Assembly: GCA_049446715.1 (NCBI GenBank)
Contig: JBMTQX010000075.1
Location: 1 to 12,569 of the forward strand
Direction of reading: 5' to 3'
From: Eutrophocola sp049446715
GTDB taxonomy: Bacteria; Pseudomonadota; Gammaproteobacteria; Pseudomonadales; Pseudohongiellaceae
DNA length: 12,569 nucleotides
Program-made: the position numbers and the translations under genes
In this document: positions 7,429 through 12,569 of the stretch, piece after piece
Layout: every line of letters begins with the position of its first letter
How positions within the stretch are numbered: the stretch's first letter is position 1
The notes under the pieces: generated by a model
What the model was told of the DNA's origin: nothing
Database searches by the model: none
The model's input: only the letters and a program-made list of their open reading frames with translations

Positions 7429-7468
7429 ATGCCGGATGACGGCCGCAGGCGGCCTCTTCCGGCCTACC
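7429..7468 (+). repeat. REP-like palindrome B
   Basis: Starts ATGCCGGATG and ends TTCCGGCCTACC, nearly the same termini as the E. coli REP unit (GCCGGATG...TCCGGCCTAC). Outer arms 7431-7436 and 7458-7463 pair, a small internal mismatch follows, then inner arms 7441-7446 and 7449-7454 pair. The hairpin is GC-rich with no T-run, so it is a REP-type element rather than a terminator. Confidence 0.7.
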
Positions 7469-7480
7469 ACCGACTTACCG

Positions 7481-7502
7481 TGCAGGCCGCCATCCGGCAA
7501 AT
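7481..7502 (-). repeat. REP-like half element C, inverted to B
   Basis: On the minus strand this reads TTGCCGGATGGCGGCC followed by TGC, the head of a REP unit in the opposite orientation to element B, giving a BIME-like inverted pair. Sixteen bases (7485-7500) recur exactly at 8931-8946, showing that the motif is a dispersed repeat. Confidence 0.6.
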
Positions 7503-7618
7503 TTTCCGGTCATGTCTTGCGACACGTGCAGCCTTGTCTCTCAATGATTTAGAATGTGTGTCATCCAGACCCAGCGATGCCCGAGAATGTTTCATCCCAT
7601 TGCCCATAACGGCCTCCC

Positions 7619-8482
7619 ATGACCACTGACCTCCAGCACATCAACAAAGTCTCAGTCCATGGCGGTCACAGCGGACAATTCTGCCACCATGCCAGCGACC
7701 CGCTGGAGGATATCATTCGCGCTTACATTGCCGAAGGCTTTGCCTGGGTTGGCATCACTGAACACATGGCGCCCCTGAGTGATGCGCTACGTTATCCGGA
7801 TGAACAGGCCGAAGGACTGACAGCTGACTTCCTGCTGCAACGCTTTCGTGACTACTTTTGCGAATGCCGCCAGCTGGCGGATAAATACCGAAACGACATC
7901 GAGATTCTGACCGCCTTTGAAACCGAGACCTACGCCGGTTCGGCCGCTTTCGTACACCAGCTCGTCAATGAGCTGAAACCGGACTACCTGGTTGGCTCGG
8001 TGCATCACGTCAATGACATCTGTATTGATTATGATGAGGCCCATTTCCAGCAGGCCGTGGCCAGTACCGGTAGTGTGGAAGCCTTGTACTGTGCCTACTT
8101 CGATGCTCAGTATGCCATGCTGGAGGTGCTTAAACCGGCGGTGGTCGGACACTTTGACCTGATTCGCAAGTTTGATCCGGACTACATGGACACCCTGCAC
8201 CTGCCCGAGGTCGAAACTCGCGTGGCACGCAACCTCGCTTTCATTGCCGACCATGACCTGATCCTGGACTTCAACCTGCGTGGCTTCGACAAGGCGACCG
8301 AGCAGTACCCGAGCATGCCGGTGCTGGCCGAAGCCATTGCCCAGAACATTGCCATCGTGCCGGGTGATGACTCCCATGGTGTGAGTTCAGTGGGACGCAA
8401 TTATGCGCGCGGGGTGAAAATCCTGCAGTCACTGGGCGTGGATACCCGGTGGCGCAAACCGCAACTGATCCATTATTCGTGA
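7619..8482 (+). CDS. histidinol-phosphatase, PHP family, HIS2-like
   Basis: Histidinol-phosphate phosphatase of the PHP metal-hydrolase superfamily, catalysing the penultimate step of histidine synthesis in the cytosol (L-histidinol phosphate to L-histidinol). The 287-residue chain aligns by eye with yeast HIS2: DPLE near 27-30, TEH at 47-49, GSVHHVN at 126-132 followed by IDYD, YFDAQYAMLEVLKP with VVGHFDL at 175-181, VARNLAFI, and GDDSHGV at 249-255. Candidate metal ligands are H14, H17, E48-H49, E101/E103, H129/H130, H178, D250-D251 and H253. The N-terminal metal motif reads HGGH (14-17), whereas the yeast protein has an H-x-H in which the first His aligns with G15. Histidinol phosphate is therefore the best guess, but another phosphoester is possible. 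The ATG is the first start after an in-frame stop; the Shine-Dalgarno is poor. The GFA gene follows after 34 bases. No other his genes are in the window. Confidence 0.8.
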   Translation: MTTDLQHINKVSVHGGHSGQFCHHASDPLEDIIRAYIAEGFAWVGITEHMAPLSDALRYPDEQAEGLTADFLLQRFRDYFCECRQLADKYRNDIEILTAFETETYAGSAAFVHQLVNELKPDYLVGSVHHVNDICIDYDEAHFQQAVASTGSVEALYCAYFDAQYAMLEVLKPAVVGHFDLIRKFDPDYMDTLHLPEVETRVARNLAFIADHDLILDFNLRGFDKATEQYPSMPVLAEAIAQNIAIVPGDDSHGVSSVGRNYARGVKILQSLGVDTRWRKPQLIHYS

Positions 8483-8516
8483 CCTGATTTACCGCATCAC
8501 CTGCCAGGAGAAGCCG

Positions 8517-8873
8517 ATGCCTCATTACCAGGGAAGCTGCCATTGCGGCGCCGTGACATTCAGTTTTGATGCCGATGAAATCACGTCGGGTCTCAGCTGC
8601 AACTGTTCCTATTGCGAGCGCCGCGCCGCCATCATGCTCAATCCGCCCCTGGCCGATGCCAATCTCAAGCGCGAAATCGATGGCGATGCCCTGTCCTGCT
8701 ACCAGTTCGGCAACCAGGCCGCCAAACACTACTACTGCAATCGCTGTGGTATCTATACATTCCATGAAAGCAGCCGCAAGCCGGGCTATTTCCGCGTCAA
8801 CCTCGGTGCGGTCGACGGCGTGGACTCCTTCGGGCTGGAGCGGGAAGTCTTCAACGGCAGAGAGTTGCTCTAG
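8517..8873 (+). CDS. GFA family zinc-binding protein
   Basis: A 118-residue GFA/CENP-V fold protein, a family named for glutathione-dependent formaldehyde-activating enzyme; most members have no proven activity and the formaldehyde role is disputed. The zinc ligands expected for the family are all present: C8 and C10 (SCHCG), C28, C30 and C33 (CNCSYC), and C74 and C77 (YYCNRCG), followed by the usual TFH segment. The chain has the normal length, with no signal peptide. The ATG has a strong Shine-Dalgarno, AGGAGAAG, four bases upstream. It lies 34 bases behind the histidinol-phosphatase gene on the same strand with no terminator between, so co-transcription is likely, though no functional link between the two is known to me. 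Confidence 0.9.
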   Translation: MPHYQGSCHCGAVTFSFDADEITSGLSCNCSYCERRAAIMLNPPLADANLKREIDGDALSCYQFGNQAAKHYYCNRCGIYTFHESSRKPGYFRVNLGAVDGVDSFGLEREVFNGRELL

Positions 8874-8904
8874 AAGAGGCTGGAGGCAAGAGGCCAGGAC
8901 GACT

Positions 8905-8946
8905 CGTCCGGCTACAGGTATCGCCCGCAGGGCCGCCATCCGGCAA
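8905..8946. repeat. REP-like fragment D
   Basis: The segment contains TCCGGCTAC, a GCCC-GCA-GGGC hairpin core (8923-8933), and GGCCGCCATCCGGCAA (8931-8946). The last 16 bases are identical to 7485-7500, and GGTATCG is shared with palindrome A. The outer TCCGGC copies are direct rather than inverted, so this is an imperfect or decayed unit. It lies between the convergent GFA and ubiA genes, a usual place for REP elements. Confidence 0.55.
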
Positions 8947-9047
8947 TCAAAGAAACAGGCTTTAAAACCCTGAACTTCCCGAAAAAACTTGACCAGATTT
9001 TGCTCGGGATCATCCTGTTCTTGTCTTGTTTCTAGTTCTTGCTTCGT

Positions 9048-9998
9048 TTACGGGATAAACAAATCCACCACGGTGAAAAAGAAAATCACCATACCCACGT
9101 CATGATTGTTCAGAAAGGCCCGAAAGCAATCCTTCGGGTGTCGCTTCCAGATCAGGAATTGCTGGTAGGCAAACAGGCAGGCGGCCAGAAACAGGCCAAA
9201 CTGAAACCAGCCGCCGAGCGCAAAGTGCTTGGCGCTCAGTGACATCGTCAGCAGGAAGAACACCATCAGCATGCCGATCACGAAGCGATCGGCTTCGGCG
9301 AAAAGGATTGCGGTCGATTTCACGCCGATCTTAAGGTCATCTTCCCGATCCACCATCGCATATTCCGTGTCATACACCACCGTCCAGATGAAGTTGGCGG
9401 TATACAGCAGCCAGGCATAGACGGGCAGCTCACCGGTCTGGGCGGTGAAAGCCATCAGCCCACCCCAGGAAAAGGCCGCCCCCAGGAACAGCTGGGCCAG
9501 GTGCGTGAAGCGCTTCATGAAGGGATACAGCAGCGCCAGGCCGAGCCCACCAAAAGACATGTAGATCGTCAGGCGATTGGTGAACAGCACCAGGATAAAG
9601 GCCAGCACACATAACAGGGCACACAGGATGAGCGCTTCCTTGCCGGTAATACGGCGTGTGGCCAGCGGCCGCTCCCGGGTGCGTTCGACATGGCCGTCAA
9701 AGTCGCGATCGGCAAAGTCGTTGATACAGCAACCGGCAGCGCGCATGAGGGTGGTGCCCAGGACAAAGATCACGAGCAGATCCAGATCGGGTATGCCGCC
9801 GGCCGCAATCCACAGACACCACAGGGTCGGCCAGAGCAGCAGGAAAATACCAATCGGCCGGTCCATGCGCGCCAGGCGCCAGTAATCCGGGAGGTGGGCA
9901 TGGACATGGGGAAAGCGCTGCGCGAAAGCACGGTCAAGGCGGCCAGCGATGCTGCCAAACCAGGTCCGGCATCTCGCCAAGTAGCGGGTGTCGGCCAT
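9048..9998 (-). CDS. ubiA: 4-hydroxybenzoate polyprenyltransferase
   Basis: UbiA is an inner-membrane prenyltransferase that attaches a polyprenyl chain to 4-hydroxybenzoate, the first committed lipid step of ubiquinone synthesis. The 316-residue chain shows the family opening RLARMDRPIG, LLLWPTLWCLWIA as the first helix, the first aspartate motif NDFADRDFD (from about residue 93), ERPLATRRIT, the YDTEYAMVDREDD second aspartate motif with LKIGVKSTAI, and about eight or nine hydrophobic helices in all. I chose the ATG at 9996-9998; a TTG at 10008-10010 would add four residues. Even so, the N-terminus is roughly 20-25 residues longer than in E. coli UbiA and rich in Arg and His. The chorismate lyase gene ubiC, often adjacent, is absent here. 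A TATAAT box lies about 40 bases upstream. Confidence 0.95.
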   Translation of the reverse strand: MADTRYLARCRTWFGSIAGRLDRAFAQRFPHVHAHLPDYWRLARMDRPIGIFLLLWPTLWCLWIAAGGIPDLDLLVIFVLGTTLMRAAGCCINDFADRDFDGHVERTRERPLATRRITGKEALILCALLCVLAFILVLFTNRLTIYMSFGGLGLALLYPFMKRFTHLAQLFLGAAFSWGGLMAFTAQTGELPVYAWLLYTANFIWTVVYDTEYAMVDREDDLKIGVKSTAILFAEADRFVIGMLMVFFLLTMSLSAKHFALGGWFQFGLFLAACLFAYQQFLIWKRHPKDCFRAFLNNHDVGMVIFFFTVVDLFIP

Positions 9999-10036
9999 GG
10001 CGCTAGTCAAAGTCGGGTGTTGTCATGGTGGCGAGC

Positions 10037-10042
10037 ATTATA
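10037..10042 (-). promoter_or_regulatory. -10 box of the ubiA promoter
   Basis: A perfect TATAAT reads leftward at 10042-10037, about 40 bases before the ubiA ATG. TGAC precedes it, close to but not exactly an extended -10. No good -35 hexamer lies 16-18 bases upstream (AGCAAC at 17), so the promoter may need an activator or rely on the -10 region. Confidence 0.5.
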
Positions 10043-10060
10043 GTCAGAGCCCGCGCGGCG

Positions 10061-10089
10061 TTGCTAATTAAAAGCCGCACTGGTTAAAT
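10061..10089 (+). promoter_or_regulatory. candidate promoter of the symporter gene
   Basis: TTGCTA (10061-10066) and TTAAAT (10084-10089) are 17 bases apart, each matching four of six consensus bases. They lie in an AT-rich stretch 43 bases before the symporter ATG. The -35 overlaps the region where a ubiA -35 would sit, so the two divergent promoters would be back to back. The evidence is moderate because the hexamers are imperfect. Confidence 0.35.
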
Positions 10090-10131
10090 AAATCAGCAGT
10101 TGCCTTTCCATGCAGGAGATTCCTGACGCCC

Positions 10132-11412
10132 ATGCCAACACTCAAGCTTCATTGGCAAATTCTGATTGCCATCCTGCTCGCCGCAGTAGCCGGTACCCTG
10201 ACGGGCACGCAAGGCAGTCTCTTTGGCGTGACCTTCTACAGCGCCTACGATTTTGTCGGCACCCTGTTTATGAACGGGCTGCGTATGATCATCGTGCCGC
10301 TGGTGATGGCCTCCATCATTGTCGGTATTTCCAGCCTAGGCAGTGGCAGCGACCTCGGGCGCCTGGGCGGCAAGACCATCCTCTTTTATGCCTTCTCCAG
10401 CACCATGGCCATTCTCATCGGGCTGCTGTTCGTGAATATCTTTACCCCGGGCATTTCCGGCGGGGAGCCGGTCGGGGATGCGCTGAACCTGTCCCTGGAC
10501 AATGCCGATGTTGCCTCGGCCGTGGCGAGCGTGGAAGGCCGCAGCGGTGGCGATATCGTGCAGATCTTCATTCGCATGATCCCGACCAATATCGTGGCCG
10601 CTGCCGTGAACGGCGAAATGCTGGGCCTGATTTTCTTCAGCCTCGTGTTTGGTTTCTTCATGACCCAGATACCGGCCAGGCAAAGTGAAGTCCTGGTCGA
10701 CTTCTGGCGCGGTATTTCCGAGACCATGATGAAGATCACCCTGTGGATCATGAAGTTCGCGCCTTATGGGGTGTTCGGACTCGTGGCGGAAACCGTCGCC
10801 TCCACCGGCTTCGCGGCTTTCCGGCCACTGCTGCTGTTCTTCATCACGGTCATGCTGGCCTTGGCCACACATACCTTCATAGCCTTGCCGCTGGTGCTGA
10901 AATACGTGGCCAAGGTGCCGCCTTACCGGCATCTGAAAGTGATGGCACCGGCCATGCTGACGGCTTTCTCCTCGGCCTCTTCAAGCGGCACCCTGCCGCT
11001 GACCATGGAGTGTGTCGAGAAAGGCGCCGGTGTCAGCGAACGCACCACCAGTTTCGTGCTGCCGCTGGGTGCGACCATCAACATGGATGGCACGGCCCTC
11101 TATGAATGTGTGGCGGCGATCTTCCTGGCCCAGGCCTATGGCCTGGAAATGACTTTTACCACCCAGTTCACTGTGGTGCTGATCGCGCTACTGACCTCCA
11201 TTGGCGTGGCCGGTATTCCTGCTGCCAGCCTGGTGGCGATTACGGTCATCCTGACGGCTATTGGATTGCCGGTGGAGGCGATTGGCTTGCTGCTGGTGAC
11301 CGACCGCATCCTGGACATGTGCCGCACGTCGGTCAATATCTTCAGTGATTCCTGCGGCGCCGTGGTCATCGCCAAGAGTGAAAAGGAAACGGGTATCCTA
11401 GAAGGTCCCTGA
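10132..11412 (+). CDS. dicarboxylate/amino acid:cation symporter (DAACS family)
   Basis: A 426-residue inner-membrane secondary transporter of the GltPh/GltP family, which takes up glutamate, aspartate or C4-dicarboxylates with sodium ions or protons. Motifs line up with the GltPh structure: the serine-rich hairpin 1 SSASSSGTLP (280-289), NMDGT in helix 7 (317-321), hairpin 2 GVAGIPAAS (358-366), and helix 8 DRILDMCRTSVN (391-402). In helix 8 the residues equivalent to GltPh D390, D394, R397, T398 and N401 are all kept (D391, D395, R398, T399, N402). The retained arginine favours an acidic substrate over neutral amino acids. The ATG at 10132 has AGGAG 13 bases upstream, an unusually long gap; a CTG four codons... 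closer to AGGAG (10123-10125) is in frame but an unlikely start. The gene stands alone, divergent from ubiA. Confidence 0.94.
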   Translation: MPTLKLHWQILIAILLAAVAGTLTGTQGSLFGVTFYSAYDFVGTLFMNGLRMIIVPLVMASIIVGISSLGSGSDLGRLGGKTILFYAFSSTMAILIGLLFVNIFTPGISGGEPVGDALNLSLDNADVASAVASVEGRSGGDIVQIFIRMIPTNIVAAAVNGEMLGLIFFSLVFGFFMTQIPARQSEVLVDFWRGISETMMKITLWIMKFAPYGVFGLVAETVASTGFAAFRPLLLFFITVMLALATHTFIALPLVLKYVAKVPPYRHLKVMAPAMLTAFSSASSSGTLPLTMECVEKGAGVSERTTSFVLPLGATINMDGTALYECVAAIFLAQAYGLEMTFTTQFTVVLIALLTSIGVAGIPAASLVAITVILTAIGLPVEAIGLLLVTDRILDMCRTSVNIFSDSCGAVVIAKSEKETGILEGP

Positions 11413-11432
11413 TCCTGATCGGAGAAAAGCGC

Positions 11433-11454
11433 CGCTTCAGCGACTAAGCGTTTT
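11433..11454 (+). terminator. weak candidate terminator after the symporter gene
   Basis: A 5-base stem (11433-11437 with 11446-11450, CGCTT/AAGCG) with an 8-base loop is followed by TTTT (11451-11454), 20 bases after the symporter stop. The stem is short and the T-run overlaps the stop codon of the opposing GNAT remnant, so termination here would be inefficient. Confidence 0.25.
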
Positions 11455-11899
11455 AAAAATCCTTGCGCACAAGCCGGTGCGGCCCCACGACGGCCCCATT
11501 AAATTCCTGGTCACCAATCAGGTAATCCGCCTTGAGGTAGAAATCCAGCGCCGTAATGCGGGCATTGGCCCATAGGTAGTCGGCCTGCTGTTCCCGGGCG
11601 AGAGTTGCCACAGCCTTCAGCAGCGCATGACCATGGCCCTGTCAACGCAGTGCTTCCGCAATGGCCAGCGCGCAAAACCGATAGCCATTACCGGCTTCAT
11701 GGCCGGCCAGATCTTCCCGGTACAACGACACGATGCCCTTGATCTCGTTCAGCAGAAAAGCCCCCAGGTGCACCGTGATGGCATCACTGTCGCCTGGAAA
11801 CACACAGGTCTCCACCGGCTGGTGTGGTCGCAGCAGGGCAAGCCTGAAAGGCAGCATGTCAGTGGTCCTAACAGCCTGGATAATCCATGAAGTCGTCAT
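11453..11899 (-). pseudogene. GNAT N-acetyltransferase interrupted by an in-frame TGA
   Basis: The reading frame from the ATG at 11897-11899 runs 149 codons to a TAA at 11453-11455 and encodes a complete GNAT-fold acetyltransferase, except for one TGA at 11642-11644. The first 85 residues include LRPHQPVETCVFPGD, HLGAF, and IKGIVSL; after the stop come QGHGHALLKAV and a C-terminal WANARITALDFYLKADY segment with VGPH. The stop falls directly in the acetyl-CoA-binding motif (R/Q-x-x-G-x-G), where Arg or Gly is usual, so it could come from CGA or GGA by a single base change. A product ending there would lack the cofactor site. TGA is the normal stop of several neighbouring genes, so recoding is unlikely. 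The ATG overlaps the stop of the 39-codon ORF upstream by 4 bases (ATGA). Substrate is unknown. Confidence 0.8.
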
Positions 11900-12015
11900 G
11901 GCATGACCTGCAAAACCCGCTTCCCCGAAAAAAGATCAGCCAGCCTACTCAATAAGGCCTTCTCCAGGCGAATGGGGTTGGCGACATAAAAGCCCTGGTT
12001 GTTAGGACTGATCAC
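11896..12015 (-). CDS. 39-residue small ORF tiled between two genes
   Basis: A GTG at 12013-12015 opens a 39-codon frame ending in TGA at 11896-11898. Its start overlaps the stop of the lactamase-fold gene (GTGA), and its stop overlaps the ATG of the GNAT gene (ATGA), 4 bases in each case, a layout typical of translationally coupled genes. The peptide has a helical, basic stretch (RLEKALLSRLADLFSGKR) after a GFYVANP segment and has no cysteine or membrane helix. I do not recognise it. The frame is also open further upstream inside the lactamase-fold gene, so the small ORF could be a chance frame in the spacer, or a link that couples translation of the downstream gene. Confidence 0.35.
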   Translation of the reverse strand: MISPNNQGFYVANPIRLEKALLSRLADLFSGKRVLQVMP

Positions 12016-12569
12016 CGACTTATACTGGCATAGGCCCGGTTGATGAACATGTCGGGTGAGCCCCAGCTGGCATCAAAGTCGGCGGTCGGCCTGGCGGCTA
12101 TTACCTCATCCAGTGAAGCCCCATCGTCAATCAGGGCGGCAATGCGATCACGAATGATGGACAGCGTCTCAACATAATCCTGAAGCCGTTCGTAACCGGC
12201 CACAGCGCCATGGCCTGGTATGACAACAGTGCCCGAATCGATTTCGGCCAGCACCGCCTCACAGAAACGGATCAGGCCCGGCAGGCTGCCGCCATTGTCG
12301 GCATCGATGAAGGGATAGCCGCTGTTGTTGAACACATCACCCAGGTGCACAGCGTTGTCACCGCGGAAAATCACGGCCGTGTCACCGGTGGTGTGCGCTT
12401 CGCTGTAGTGAAACAGGTCGATCTGCTGACCGTTGATATGACATGACATGTGATCGTCATAGGCAATCACGGGCAGTGCCGCAGGCGGAAAAGCCGGCTG
12501 CTCGCCGACCTGGAACACCAGGTTGATGCGATTGTCCTGCAAGAGCATGCGGCGGGAATTGGCCTAGGC
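12012..12569 (-). pseudogene. metallo-beta-lactamase-fold hydrolase, partial, with in-frame TAG
   Basis: The visible part is the C-terminal two-thirds of an MBL-fold metallohydrolase: EAHTTGD supplies a metal-binding His, HLGDVF the bridging Asp, and PGHG the last His. The DNGGSLPGLIRF segment and YPFID are typical of one large uncharacterised MBL group, not of clinical beta-lactamases. The N-terminal HxHxDH motif lies beyond the window edge. In the same frame a TAG stands at 12564-12566; sequence on both sides (A, stop, ANSRRML) fits the usual IVAH-x-N-x-R segment of this group, so the stop appears to interrupt the gene rather than precede it. An ATG at 12546-12548 could restart translation, but the product would lack the catalytic N-terminus. 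Because the edge is only one codon further on, the alternative that the gene truly starts at that ATG cannot be excluded. Confidence 0.65.

Larger units (their letters stand above)
7284..7618. other. 335-base intergenic gap holding REP-like palindromes
   Basis: No credible gene lies between the divergent FemAB-like and histidinol-phosphatase genes. A plus-strand frame open from 7429 to 7629 runs through palindromes and is not gene-like. The gap contains the REP-like elements listed separately (7374-7500). The last 118 bases before the phosphatase start must contain its promoter, and TAGAAT at 7550-7555 is a possible -10 box, but no fitting -35 was found. Confidence 0.6.

Noticed and set aside
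7429..7629. 66-codon plus-strand ORF before the phosphatase
   Set aside because: It is composed largely of REP-like palindromes and overlaps the phosphatase start.
8271..8939. 222-codon minus-strand ORF across the phosphatase and GFA genes
   Set aside because: It spans two well-supported genes on the other strand and a REP fragment; no protein-like motifs.
10336..10932. 198-codon minus-strand ORF opposite the symporter gene
   Set aside because: Very rich in His, Gln and Glu, as expected for the antisense of a hydrophobic protein; no family resemblance.
11642..11644. TGA as a recoded sense codon (selenocysteine or Gly)
   Set aside because: TGA ends several intact genes here, there is no reason for Sec in a GNAT loop, and no SECIS-like hairpin was apparent.
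11627..11890. 87-codon plus-strand ORF opposite the GNAT remnant
   Set aside because: It is the antisense of a recognisable GNAT frame and has no features of its own.
1..12569. Mobile element, CRISPR array, tRNA or rRNA
   Set aside because: No transposase or integrase motif, no regularly spaced direct repeats, and no tRNA or rRNA sequence was recognised on reading.

Overview
The window looks like a chromosomal segment of a free-living Gram-negative bacterium, most likely a gammaproteobacterium. An outer-membrane TonB-dependent receptor, a ubiquinone-type prenyltransferase (UbiA), a close YaaA homologue, a DUF938 protein and REP-like palindromes support this. Base composition is fairly GC-rich and even across the genes. 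I see no rRNA, tRNA, CRISPR array, insertion sequence, integrase or phage gene. Genus and species cannot be told from this sequence.

Layout. Positions 1-218 hold a very strong intrinsic terminator and two further palindromes ahead of a large TonB-dependent receptor gene (219-2777), which ends at a textbook bidirectional terminator. On the minus strand follow a small three-helix membrane protein and, upstream of it, a UspA-like stress protein; a second hairpin terminator separates the two. A DUF4265-like gene and the peroxide-stress gene yaaA then run rightward with 19 bases between them. A small minus-strand ORF without a normal start codon faces yaaA. The DUF938 methyltransferase-like gene (plus) and a FemAB-like acyltransferase gene (minus) converge and overlap by 20 bases.

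Positions 7284-7618 form the largest intergenic gap and contain REP-like palindromes. After it come a HIS2-type PHP histidinol phosphatase and a GFA-family zinc protein on the plus strand, then another REP-like fragment. ubiA (minus) and a dicarboxylate/glutamate symporter (plus) are divergently arranged around a promoter region with a perfect TATAAT for ubiA. The right end is a minus-strand cluster: a metallo-beta-lactamase-fold gene (cut by the window edge), an unlisted 39-codon ORF, and a GNAT acetyltransferase. The three are tiled by 4-base GTGA and ATGA overlaps. The GNAT gene clearly, and the lactamase-fold gene apparently, carry in-frame stop codons, so this cluster seems to be decaying.

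Most genes are housekeeping or stress functions that do not form one pathway: oxidative and general stress (YaaA, Usp), histidine synthesis, ubiquinone synthesis, and uptake of nutrients through the outer membrane (TonB receptor) and inner membrane (symporter). I found no convincing new multi-gene system. The most interesting leads are the tiled right-end cluster with nonsense codons, the altered cofactor loop in the DUF938 protein, the altered metal-binding motif in the HIS2-like phosphatase, and the start-less small ORF at 5220-5435.
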